From the NCBI RefSeq assembly GCF_051955275.1, contig NZ_JBQCGW010000050.1, positions 7,866 through 71,865 of the forward strand: a DNA stretch of 64,000 nt, read 5' to 3'. The notes under the pieces are model-generated. The model saw only the letters and a program-made list of their open reading frames with translations. It was not told the origin of the DNA and ran no database searches. Both the position numbers and the translations under genes were made by a program. Shown here piece by piece: positions 54,269 through 62,300 of this stretch (position 1 is its first letter; each line of letters starts with the position of its first letter). The stretch comes from Pseudobacter sp051955275. GTDB lineage: Bacteria; Bacteroidota; Bacteroidia; Chitinophagales; Chitinophagaceae.

Positions 54269-55498
54269 ATGAATTCGTCAACTCAGATGGCCCCTCAACA
54301 ATGGGCCAGGACCATAAAACCACAAAACCTGCATATTGCTAATTTTCTGGCATTTGCATTATTGCCGCTCTCAGGTTTCGGCACCGATATCTACCTGCCT
54401 TCCTTGCCAGGAATGGCAGTGGACCTGCAGGTAAGCGCTGTACAGGTTCAGTTCACCATCACCATATTCCTGATCAGTTATGGCATCAGCCAGTTGTTCA
54501 TCGGAAGTATCCTGGATAGTTATGGCCGTTATATGAGTGGCCTCGGTGCACTGGTGGTCTTCACCATGTCCAGCATTGCAGTGGCTCTTACCAGCAGCAT
54601 CGAAATGATCTATGCCATGCGCGTGGTACAGGGCGTTACTGTTGGATTTGCAGTGGCAGGTAAGCGCGCTTTCTTCGTGGACCTCTATACCGGCACAAAG
54701 CTGAAACATTACCTGGGTATGTTTTCCATCATCTGGTCAACAGGTCCTATCATTGCGCCCTTTGTGGGAGGCTACCTGCAGACACTCTACGGATGGAGAG
54801 CTAATTTCTGGTTCCTCGCTATCCTTGGCGGTGTGCTGGCGATCGCAGAATTTATTTTCAGCGGCGAAACATTGCCGAAGAAAACTCCCTTTCAGATCAG
54901 GAGAGTACTGGGTATTTATAAAGAGATATTGTCGCATCTGCCCTTTGTGCTGGGTGTTGTGTTGCTCGGGCTTTCCTATGCCATGGTGATGGTCTGTAAC
55001 ATGACTGCCCCATTTGTGATCGAACATCATTTTGCATTTGATGCGGTAACTACCGGATACTGTTCGCTGATCCTGGGATTTGCCTGGATGGTGGGCGGTT
55101 TCATCAGCAAAGCTGTGGTGGAACATGCTTTCTTCCGCAAGCTGTTCGTGAACATCGCATTGCAGAGCCTGATCATCATCGCGATGATCATCACCCTGCA
55201 TTTCTTCGAGAATATTTATGTGATGGTGGCCTTTGCCTTTCTGGTGCATGCCGGGGCTGGCTTCACTTTCAATAATTACATGACCTTCAGTATGACGCGC
55301 TTCCCGAAGAATGCAGGCGTAGCCAGCGGGCTCACCGGAGGTTTCACCTTCCTGCTGGTATCGGCATTCAGTTATGGTATCATCAATGTGCTGCCTGCAA
55401 AAGACGGCCTGCATCTCGGATGGAGTTATGCCCTGCTCAGTTTGCTGGTGATTATTGTGGTACTGCTGGCAAAGAAACATACAAATGAAACGAACTAA
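54269..55498 (+). CDS. Bcr/CflA-type MFS multidrug exporter
   Basis: A 409-residue inner-membrane drug/proton antiporter. The hallmarks are FLAFALLPLSGFGTDIYLPSLPGMAVDLQVS at the first helix, QFTITIFLISYGISQLFIGSILDSYGR with the MFS loop 2-3 motif, and MRVVQGVTVGFAVAGKRAFFVDLYTG in helix 4-5. Twelve hydrophobic segments are visible, ending in VIIVVLLAKKHTNETN. The open frame extends to a TTG at 54149, but the upstream 40 residues are hydrophilic and unlike the family; ATG 54269 is preferred. Substrates are unknown. It is a single gene, followed by REP copy 4. Confidence 0.9.
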   Translation: MNSSTQMAPQQWARTIKPQNLHIANFLAFALLPLSGFGTDIYLPSLPGMAVDLQVSAVQVQFTITIFLISYGISQLFIGSILDSYGRYMSGLGALVVFTMSSIAVALTSSIEMIYAMRVVQGVTVGFAVAGKRAFFVDLYTGTKLKHYLGMFSIIWSTGPIIAPFVGGYLQTLYGWRANFWFLAILGGVLAIAEFIFSGETLPKKTPFQIRRVLGIYKEILSHLPFVLGVVLLGLSYAMVMVCNMTAPFVIEHHFAFDAVTTGYCSLILGFAWMVGGFISKAVVEHAFFRKLFVNIALQSLIIIAMIITLHFFENIYVMVAFAFLVHAGAGFTFNNYMTFSMTRFPKNAGVASGLTGGFTFLLVSAFSYGIINVLPAKDGLHLGWSYALLSLLVIIVVLLAKKHTNETN

Positions 55499-55508
55499 AT
55501 TTTAATTA

Positions 55509-55614
55509 GTGTGTGCCCGGTAGCTCTCGTCCCCGCTGGTTATTTCTATTCCGTTGCTTCCCGGCGACAAAGTATTCGCCAGAGGCGAACGACCGGGCAA
55601 ACCCTGAGTAATTT
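55509..55614 (+). repeat. REP/MITE-like palindromic repeat, copy 4 (long form)
   Basis: Outer arms TGCCCGGT (55514-55521) and ACCGGGCA (55592-55599) enclose TTCGCC-AGA-GGCGAA (55575-55589) and a degenerate GTTGC/GGCGAC hairpin, ending in the tail AACCCTGAGTAATTT. Over about 55 bp it aligns with the complement of copy 3. This repeat fills the first third of the 346-bp gap between the exporter and metN. The rest of the gap holds the metN promoter, leader and terminator listed separately. Confidence 0.72.
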
Positions 55615-55643
55615 GGATAATAATCAATAATACTCTACTTTTG
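55613..55643 (+). promoter_or_regulatory. Consensus Bacteroidota promoter of the metNIQ leader
   Basis: TTG at 55613-55615, a 20-bp spacer and TACTTTTG at 55636-55643, a full TAnnTTTG match. Transcription would start near 55650, about 195 nt before the metN ATG. The -33 TTG overlaps the tail of REP copy 4. Confidence 0.7.
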
Positions 55644-55671
55644 CGGTAGACTAATAAGAAATGCTTTGATT

Positions 55672-55765
55672 TTCAACCTGTACAATAATAACAAGTCTTA
55701 TGCGGCCGCATCGATGCGTGTTTGCTGTTGCATGCGCACATCCGTTATCGCTACAGGTATTTGAA
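55672..55765 (+). promoter_or_regulatory. Structured metN leader, candidate riboswitch aptamer
   Basis: ACCTGTA (55676-55682) is fully complementary to TACAGGT (55752-55758). The stem extends across a 3-nt bulge by TTCA (55672-55675) with TGAA (55762-55765). About 70 nt are enclosed, containing further GC-rich helices (ATGCGTG near 55712 with CGCACAT near 55735). An intrinsic terminator follows before metN. I could not match it to the SAM-I, SAM-II or cobalamin consensus. A ligand such as methionine or SAM is inferred only from the downstream genes. Confidence 0.45.
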
Positions 55766-55793
55766 AGGAGATCCATTTATCAAAATGATACAG

Positions 55794-55826
55794 TCCCCGG
55801 ATCGATACCCGGGGATTTTTTCTTTT
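55794..55826 (+). terminator. Intrinsic terminator/attenuator upstream of metN
   Basis: TCCCCGG (55794-55800) pairs with CCGGGGA (55809-55815) around an 8-nt loop, followed by TTTTTTCTTTT. It lies 18 bp before the metN ATG and well inside the transcript from the 55636 promoter, so it would stop transcription unless prevented. It is therefore likely a regulated attenuator. Confidence 0.75.
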
Positions 55827-55844
55827 AGAGCAGAACAGGAAACA

Positions 55845-56873
55845 ATGATCGAGATAAAACAGCTTTCAAAAACATTCCGGCAAAACCATGCCGCTTTCAG
55901 GGCGCTCGACAATATCAATCTGGAGATCGCAGAAGGCGAGATCGTGGGCATCATCGGCAGTTCTGGTGCAGGGAAAAGTACCCTGATCCGTTGTGTGAAC
56001 CTCCTGGAAAAACCGGATGAAGGCAGTATACTCATCAGGGGCACAGATCTTACCACACTCAATGATAAACAGCTGGCGGAAAAACGTAAAAAGATCGGTA
56101 TGATCTTCCAGCATTTCAACCTTCTTTCTTCAGCCACTGTATTTGAAAATGTGGCCCTTCCATTGAAACTGGATCATGTAAGCCCTTCTCTGATTGAGAA
56201 GAAAGTAACGGAGCTCTTACAGATTGTGGGGCTTGAAGACAAAGCGGGGGAGTATCCGAAAAGCTTGTCGGGCGGACAAAAGCAGCGTGTAGCCATAGCG
56301 CGGGCACTTGCCAATGATCCCTGGTTATTGCTTTGCGACGAAGCCACCAGTGCCCTGGATCCTGCCACCACTCAATCCATTCTGCAATTATTAAGAGATA
56401 TCAACCAGCGATTGAAACTCACCATCCTGCTCATCACGCATGAAATGGATGTAGTGAAATCCATTTGTCAGCATGTGGCCGTGATCGATCAAGGCAAACT
56501 GGTAGCCAAAGGCACACTGGCAGAATTGCTCAGTAATAATGAACATCCAATCATCCAACAATTTATAAACAGGGAAGTCATGACACTACCACAGGAGTTG
56601 TATGCGAACCTCAGGCAGGTGCAGGAAGAGGGGCTTTCTCCCCTCATAGAACTGGAACTGACAGGTAATATTTCTTTCGATGAGCTGATCGATACGGTGT
56701 ACAACCATTACAGGATCCCTTACAAACTGATCAGGGCGGATATTGAATATTTCGGCAAGGCCAGTTTCGGAAAACTGCTGCTGCATCTGAAAGGATCGGT
56801 GGTTGACAATAATAAAGTGCTGCAGTTTTTTCAGCAGCGTAAAATCAAAAATGCGATAAAAGGATATGCATGA
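55845..56873 (+). CDS. metN: Methionine ABC importer ATP-binding protein MetN
   Basis: A 342-residue ATPase that powers D/L-methionine uptake. Walker A IIGSSGAGKSTLIRCV, Q-loop FQHFNLLSSATVFENVALPL, signature LSGGQKQRVAIARAL, Walker B LLLCDEATSALDP and switch ITHEMDVVKSICQHVAV are intact. The C-terminal NIL/ACT-like regulatory domain (about 265-335, GNISFDELIDTVYNHYRIPYKL) is the site of methionine feedback in the family. ATG 55845 is chosen because upstream in-frame codons run through the terminator hairpin. Its end overlaps metI by 8 bp. The order metN-metI-metQ is canonical. Confidence 0.94.
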   Translation: MIEIKQLSKTFRQNHAAFRALDNINLEIAEGEIVGIIGSSGAGKSTLIRCVNLLEKPDEGSILIRGTDLTTLNDKQLAEKRKKIGMIFQHFNLLSSATVFENVALPLKLDHVSPSLIEKKVTELLQIVGLEDKAGEYPKSLSGGQKQRVAIARALANDPWLLLCDEATSALDPATTQSILQLLRDINQRLKLTILLITHEMDVVKSICQHVAVIDQGKLVAKGTLAELLSNNEHPIIQQFINREVMTLPQELYANLRQVQEEGLSPLIELELTGNISFDELIDTVYNHYRIPYKLIRADIEYFGKASFGKLLLHLKGSVVDNNKVLQFFQQRKIKNAIKGYA

Positions 56874-57519
56874 TACTACTGTTTCTTTATTGCTGAAAGG
56901 CCTCTGGGAAACTGTCTTCATGACCTTCACCTCAGGGTTCTTCGGCTTTTTCCTCGGATTGCCTGCAGGCATCCTGCTCTTTCTGACGCGCAAGGGGCAG
57001 TTGCTTGAAAACGGTTTGTACCATCGTGTGCTTTCGGCACTGGTCAATGTATTCCGGTCAATTCCATTCATCATCCTGATCGTATGGATGATCCCCTTTA
57101 CGCGCAGCATCGTAGGAACCAGTATTGGAGTGAGTGCAGCCCTGGTGCCGCTCAGTATCGGCGCAGCGCCCTTCATTGCGCGCCTGGTGGAGAATAGTTT
57201 GCTGGAAGTACCGCATGGCCTGATTGAGATGGCCAGGTCCATGGGAGCGAGTCCCTTTCAGATCGTTACCAGGGTATTGCTGCCTGAGGCGTTGCCTTCA
57301 CTGATCAATAATGCCACTATCACATTGATCACACTGGTAGGTTATTCGGCGATGGGTGGCGCCGTGGGGGCAGGTGGGCTGGGGCAGATAGGGTATCAGT
57401 ATGGGTATATCGGCTATGATACTTTTATCATGAATGCTGTTTTGCTGCTGCTGGTGGGCCTGGTATTCAGCATCCAGTTTGCAGGCGATAAATTATCAAA
57501 AAAATTCAATCACAGATAA
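56866..57519 (+). CDS. metI: Methionine ABC importer permease MetI
   Basis: A 217-residue inner-membrane permease with five or so helices (TVFMTFTSGFFGFFLGLPAGILLFL, IPFIILIVWMIPFTRSIVG, FIMNAVLLLLVGLVFSIQF). The ABC EAA loop is EMARSMGASPFQIVTRVLLPEALP, which docks on MetN. ATG 56866 overlaps the end of metN by 8 bp, indicating coupled translation. metQ follows after 11 bp. Length is standard for MetI. Confidence 0.95.
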   Translation: MHDTTVSLLLKGLWETVFMTFTSGFFGFFLGLPAGILLFLTRKGQLLENGLYHRVLSALVNVFRSIPFIILIVWMIPFTRSIVGTSIGVSAALVPLSIGAAPFIARLVENSLLEVPHGLIEMARSMGASPFQIVTRVLLPEALPSLINNATITLITLVGYSAMGGAVGAGGLGQIGYQYGYIGYDTFIMNAVLLLLVGLVFSIQFAGDKLSKKFNHR

Positions 57520-57530
57520 GTCAGCACAAC

Positions 57531-58331
57531 ATGAGAACAATAGCATACATTATTTCAATAGCCTTGCTTTCTTCCTGCGGGGGATCAGCCGTTAAGAGCG
57601 ATCCCAATCATATCAAAGTAGGCATCACTTCCGGCCCGGAAAGGGAAATTGCGGAAGCGGCTAAAAAGGAAGCCAAAGAAAAATACAATCTCGATGTAGA
57701 GCTGGTAGCATTCAATGATTATGTAGTGCCGAATGAAGCGCTCAACCAGGGAGACATTGATGTGAATGCTTTTCAGCATGTTCCTTACCTGGAGGCGCAG
57801 TCTTCTCAACGCGGTTATAAACTGGCAGTAGTAGGTAAGACCTTTGTGTATCCTATTGTTGCGTATTCCAAAAAGATCAGGAGCATCGCAGAATTGCAGG
57901 ATGGCAGCACAGTAGCTATCCCCAATGACCCCACCAATGGCGGCCGTGCACTTTTATTGTTTCAGAAGCATGGCCTGCTGAAGCTTCGAGATGGGGTAGG
58001 GCTGCTGCCTAAAGTAACGGATATCACAGATAACCCGAAGCAGCTGAAACTGGTGGAGATCGAAGCGCCACAACTGCCACGTGTATTGGATGATAAGGAA
58101 GTGGTGATTGCTGTAGTCAACAACAATTTTGCAGCACAGGCGGGGCTCGATCCCGATCAGCTGGGTATCCTCAAAGAAGAAAAAGAATCTCCTTATGTGA
58201 ATGTGATCGCCAGTCGTGATAATAATAAAGAAGAAGAGAAAGTAAAGAATTTTGTAAAAGCATACCAGTCGGAAGCAGTGGTGCAGGCTGCAGCGAAGAT
58301 CTTCAAAGGTGGTGCGATCAAAGGTTGGTAG
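57531..58331 (+). CDS. metQ: Methionine-binding lipoprotein MetQ (NlpA family)
   Basis: A 266-residue substrate-binding lipoprotein: leader MRTIAYIISIALLSSCGGS with the lipobox cysteine, then the NlpA fold (IKVGITSGPEREIAEAAKKEAKEKY, ELVAFNDYVVPNEALNQGDIDVNAFQHVPYLE, VAIPNDPTNGGRALLLFQKHGLLKL, PRVLDDKEVVIAVVNNNFA). In Bacteroidota it would be anchored in the inner membrane facing the periplasm. Related dipeptide or glutamine-type specificity exists in the family, but the metN NIL domain supports methionine. The heme oxygenase promoter begins 12 bp after the stop. Confidence 0.94.
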   Translation: MRTIAYIISIALLSSCGGSAVKSDPNHIKVGITSGPEREIAEAAKKEAKEKYNLDVELVAFNDYVVPNEALNQGDIDVNAFQHVPYLEAQSSQRGYKLAVVGKTFVYPIVAYSKKIRSIAELQDGSTVAIPNDPTNGGRALLLFQKHGLLKLRDGVGLLPKVTDITDNPKQLKLVEIEAPQLPRVLDDKEVVIAVVNNNFAAQAGLDPDQLGILKEEKESPYVNVIASRDNNKEEEKVKNFVKAYQSEAVVQAAAKIFKGGAIKGW

Positions 58332-58343
58332 TATTTTTATCCC

Positions 58344-58371
58344 TACTTTTGAAACTTATTCCTATAAGTTT
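58344..58371 (+). promoter_or_regulatory. Heme oxygenase promoter and adjoining inverted repeat
   Basis: TACTTTTG at 58344-58351 is an exact TAnnTTTG match with TTG 16 bp upstream (58325-58327). Directly after it, AAACTTAT (58352-58359) and ATAAGTTT (58364-58371) form a perfect 8-bp inverted repeat with a TCCT spacer, ending one base before the ATG at 58373. This could be an operator at the transcription start or a hairpin masking the translation start. Confidence 0.5.
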
Positions 58372-58372
58372 T

Positions 58373-58972
58373 ATGATGAATACCAATCAGTCGTCAACTC
58401 CTGCATCCATTATCAAAGCTGCTACCTCAGCTGCTCACCTCAGTACGGAGAAACTACTGGTGAAGTATGTGAAACAGGTGCAGGGGAACAGGGATTATGC
58501 CGCTATCCTGGCCTGTATGCACGGCTATTTTGCTCCGCTGGAACGCAGGCTGGATACGAAGATGACGACCTTATTCCCGGATCATGGCCAACGGAGGAAA
58601 GCGGGCAATATGGAAAAAGACCTGGCTGTTTTACTGGAAGATGTAAAAAGAACAGAGGCGGTGGATCTTCCTGATACCGGGAGTGATGCTGCCGCGCTGG
58701 GCTGCTTCTATGTGATGGAAGGATCCACGCTCGGTGGTACGGTGATCACCAAAGTGATCAAAGATAAAAATCCCGGTATCCCTGATCATGCATTCTCTTT
58801 TTTCTCAGGCTATGGAGATGCCAATATGGATATGTGGAAGGCCTTCGTGGCCCGCTTCAATGAATTGCTGGTAACGGATGAACAGATAGCCACGGCAACA
58901 GCCGCTGCTAATGACTGCTTCGCAAAACTGGAAGAATGGATCCGCGGGTATTACAATGAAGTGCGCGAATAA
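58373..58972 (+). CDS. Biliverdin-producing heme oxygenase (bacterial BphO/HemO-like)
   Basis: A 199-residue cytoplasmic heme-degrading enzyme giving biliverdin, iron and CO. The N-terminal IIKAATSAAHLSTEKLL carries the likely proximal heme ligand His22 in the expected Thr-x3-His spacing. The distal helix region ALGCFYVMEGSTLGGTVITKVI matches the family's EGSTLGG motif. The start is one of two adjacent ATGs (58373/58376); the longer frame to 58325 overlaps metQ. Its 3' end overlaps that of the response regulator by 22 bp in convergent orientation. Such genes often sit beside phytochromes, but the neighbouring kinase has no phytochrome domain, so iron acquisition or CO/biliverdin production for another purpose is possible. 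Confidence 0.85.
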   Translation: MMNTNQSSTPASIIKAATSAAHLSTEKLLVKYVKQVQGNRDYAAILACMHGYFAPLERRLDTKMTTLFPDHGQRRKAGNMEKDLAVLLEDVKRTEAVDLPDTGSDAAALGCFYVMEGSTLGGTVITKVIKDKNPGIPDHAFSFFSGYGDANMDMWKAFVARFNELLVTDEQIATATAAANDCFAKLEEWIRGYYNEVRE

Positions 58973-59364
58973 CTCAGCACCTGTTTCATCGTCTGCGTAA
59001 GATTTTCATAACTCATAGGCTTGGTGATGCACGCACATCCGAAGTTGCGGAAGAATTCCGTATCCGCATGATTGGAATAGGTAGTGAAGATCACTACAGG
59101 CACATCCGCGCATTTGTTGCGCCCCCTGATAGCTTCCAGCGTTTGTTTTCCGTTCATTCTCGGCATATTCATATCCAGTATAATGAGATTGGGAAACCGT
59201 TCATTGTTTTCTTCAATCTCACTGAGCATGGAGAGTCCTTCCTCTCCGCCCTGCGCCTTCAGCACTTCAGCATTGGGATGGAGTGAATTGATGGATTCAC
59301 CGAAGATGAGCAGATCATCCGGATCATCATCGATGTACAATATCGTTAAATTGTCTGCTGACAT
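58951..59364 (-). CDS. Single-domain response regulator
   Basis: A 137-residue receiver-only protein of the CheY/Rcp1 type: acidic pocket YIDDDPDD (Asp12-14), phosphoacceptor Asp64 in LIILDMNMPRMNG, the switch threonine in VVIFTTYSNH and the conserved lysine in CITKPMSYEN. No output domain follows. It starts 29 bp after the CheB-CheR-PAS kinase on the same strand and is very likely its phosphorylation partner, possibly an intermediate in a phosphorelay. Its last 22 bp overlap the heme oxygenase gene tail to tail. Confidence 0.93.
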   Translation of the reverse strand: MSADNLTILYIDDDPDDLLIFGESINSLHPNAEVLKAQGGEEGLSMLSEIEENNERFPNLIILDMNMPRMNGKQTLEAIRGRNKCADVPVVIFTTYSNHADTEFFRNFGCACITKPMSYENLTQTMKQVLSYSRTSL

Positions 59365-59393
59365 AATTCCTGCTTCTTCATTTACAATAGGGG

Positions 59394-62300
59394 CTACGCT
59401 TCTGTTGATTCCAGACTCAGCTGCGGCTGCAATTCCGGTAATACGATCACAAACTCGGCGCCCGAACCGGGTTTGCTGTTTGCAAAGATAAGCCCGTGAT
59501 GCCGGTCTACAATTCTTTTTGCAATGGCCAGCCCGATCCCGGTCCCTTCAAATTGTTCCTTGCTGTTCAGCCGGTGGAAAAGTGAGAAGATCTTCACCGC
59601 ATACTGCTGGTCAAAGCCCACACCCTCATCTTTTATTGAAATTTCAAAAAGCTTGCCGGGATTTTCTTTCAATGCCGGATAATTGCTTTTTTCCACTTCC
59701 CTGCATTTTATGGAGATCTTCGGTGATTCGTCCTGTTTATGGAATTTGATACCGTTGGAAATCAGATTCTGGAATAATTGACGCATTTGTCCGGGTACTG
59801 CCTCTATCATGGGCAGTTTTTCACAGTCGATCACCGCTTTTTTCTCTTCTATCACCAGTTCCAGGTCCAGCAGCAGATCCTGTACGATCCGGTTGCAATC
59901 CACTTTTTCATATAAATTATCACTGCCCAGTCTTGAGTACGACAATACATCATTCACCAGGTTATTAGCTCTTGAACTGGCCTTGGTGATGCGTTCGATA
60001 TACATCGAAAGTTTGCCACTGGTTTCATCAGGGAACTGTTCCTTGATGAGACCGCTGAAGAAATGGATCTTCCGCAATGGTTCCTTCAGGTCATGCGATG
60101 CCACTGATGCAAATTGCAGCAGGTCTGCATTACTTTCTTCCAGTCTTCTATTGAGATGTTTCAGTTCACTGGTCCTTTCCGCCACTTTACCTTCCAGCAC
60201 GCGTTCCGCTGTTTTCTGATCATCGATGTCCGTACAGGTGCCGAACCATTTGTAGATATTCCCATTTTCATCACGCATGGCGGAGGCACGTGCCAGGAAC
60301 CAACGGTATACGCCATCACGCCTGCGCAAACGGTATTCTGTTTCGTAAAGCTCTCCGGTTTTAAGACATTGCTGCCAGAGTTTCCAGCTGCGGTCCCAGT
60401 CATCCGGGTGCACTACCGGTTTCCACTGATCTCCTTTGGATACGTCATTGCTTAAGCCGGTGTAGGCGCTCCATTGCTGGTTATAGAAATCGATATATCC
60501 ATCAGGCAGGGAGCTCCACACAATCTGGGGAATGAAATCAGTTACAAACCTGAACTGGCGAAGGATGGTTTCCAGTTCGGTGTTCTTCTGCTGCAATTGC
60601 TGCTGGCTTTGCTCCAGTTTGGTAACATCCATCATGGCGCCGATCATCCGGTAGGGAACTCCCTGGTCATCTTTCAGCAGTGTGCCACGGTCAAGCACAT
60701 ACGCATATTCGCCATTTTGCTTCCGGTAGCGGTAAGATATTTTGAATTCATCCGAACTGCCCTGCAATGCAGCATGAAGTGCTTCTTCCACCTGTGGCCG
60801 GTCGTCCGGATGGATATGCTGTAACCTGAAAGAATGTGTTTTGATGGATTCATCCGCTGCAGGGAAGCCGAAGAGCTCATAGTAGCTATCGCTCCACCAG
60901 AGACTGTTCCCTGCAAAATGCCAGTCCCAGATCACATCATTGGTGAGAGAGGCGATGAGCCTGAAGCGTTCTTCACTGATTTCCAGGTCGTAGGTCCTTT
61001 CCTTCACCTTTCTTTCCAGCTTGCTGTTGAGCTCACGCAGGGTTTCCTTGGTAACCAGCAATTCGTTGTAATTACGGCGCAGCTTGTCTTCCGCATCCCG
61101 CCGTTGGGTGATATCTGACAATACCAGTACAAAGCCATCCTGCATTTTGCTCACGCCTGCCTGGTACCAGTATTTATTGTTATCGATGGTGAAATTGAAC
61201 TCCAGCGATGCCTGCTTCCCGTTATTCACCGCTTCTACATAACGTTTGAAGAGGGCGGGGGTAGACAGTTGCGGAAAATGCTCTTTGAGCAGGAGTGGTG
61301 CCTGCCCATTGTTCTTGCCGAACAGATGCCCTGCATTGAAGTTGGCCACCTTGCACAGGAAATCGGTGATCAGCCCGTCCCGGTTGCGTACACTCTCAAA
61401 TACCAGGATAGGATTGCTGCTGGCGTCGAACACGCTTTTGATCAGGCTGTTCAGATTCTTGGTGGCGCTAACGTCCACCATGGTGATCACCAGACCGTCA
61501 CGCTCTTTCTGCTGACGCAGGTAGGGCATGATGCGGATGAGATAGATGGAGCCATTGTGCAATTCTATCTCCTTTTCAATTACCTGTCCTGATTTGTTGG
61601 CCAGCCTGATATCTTCAAAGAAAGTGCTGGTGCGGATATGGTGGGTGATATGTTCGATAGGTCTGCCGATATCATTCTCGATGATATTGATCACGGCAGA
61701 GGCTGCATTGTTGAATCTGCGGATCCTGCCCTGATTATCCAGGAATATCTGGCCGATCATGGAGGATTGCAGGTAATTGGAAATATCGTCGTTCAGCTCT
61801 ACCAGTTCCTTGATGCGGAGCTGGTGCTCTGTATTGAGGGTATGTAATTCCTCGTTGAGTGATTGCAATTCTTCATTGGAGCTCTGTAATTCTTCATTGG
61901 CAGATTGTAACTCTTCGTTGGAACTCTGCAGTTCTTCATTGGCTGTTTCCAGTCCTTCCACCGCCATCTGCAGGTTAGTGCGCGTTTCTCTCAGCTCTTC
62001 CTCCAGCTGCCGTACATAATGGTCTTTCTGCAGCAGGCTCACATCGTGCACATAGGCTGGCGACTTCGCTTCGTCTATGATAGCATCGGCAAATACGAGC
62101 AATGTATACATACCACCGGATGTGAGTCCGGGCGGATAGATGAAAATATCGATGAGCCGCTGCACTTCATCGAAACGCACTTTCACGTTCCGTATGGATT
62201 GCTCGCTGTTTTCTTTCTGGCTTTTGCGGAGTGCTGTGCTGAGCAGGGCGGAAAGCTCTGCAGGCGCCATTTTAAGCACGTTGAGTGAACTGAGCTTGTC

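Noticed and set aside
54737..55480. 247-residue minus-strand frame rich in His and Gln inside the MFS exporter
   Set aside because: Composition is an artefact of reading hydrophobic codons in reverse; the + strand encodes an intact Bcr/CflA transporter.
55700..55828. 43-codon ORF across the metN leader, a possible attenuator peptide
   Set aside because: It contains no Met codon beyond the start and shows no run of regulatory codons; a riboswitch-like leader fits better.
61840..61944. Tandem repeats considered as a CRISPR-like array
   Set aside because: Units are contiguous without spacers and encode in-frame coiled-coil heptads.
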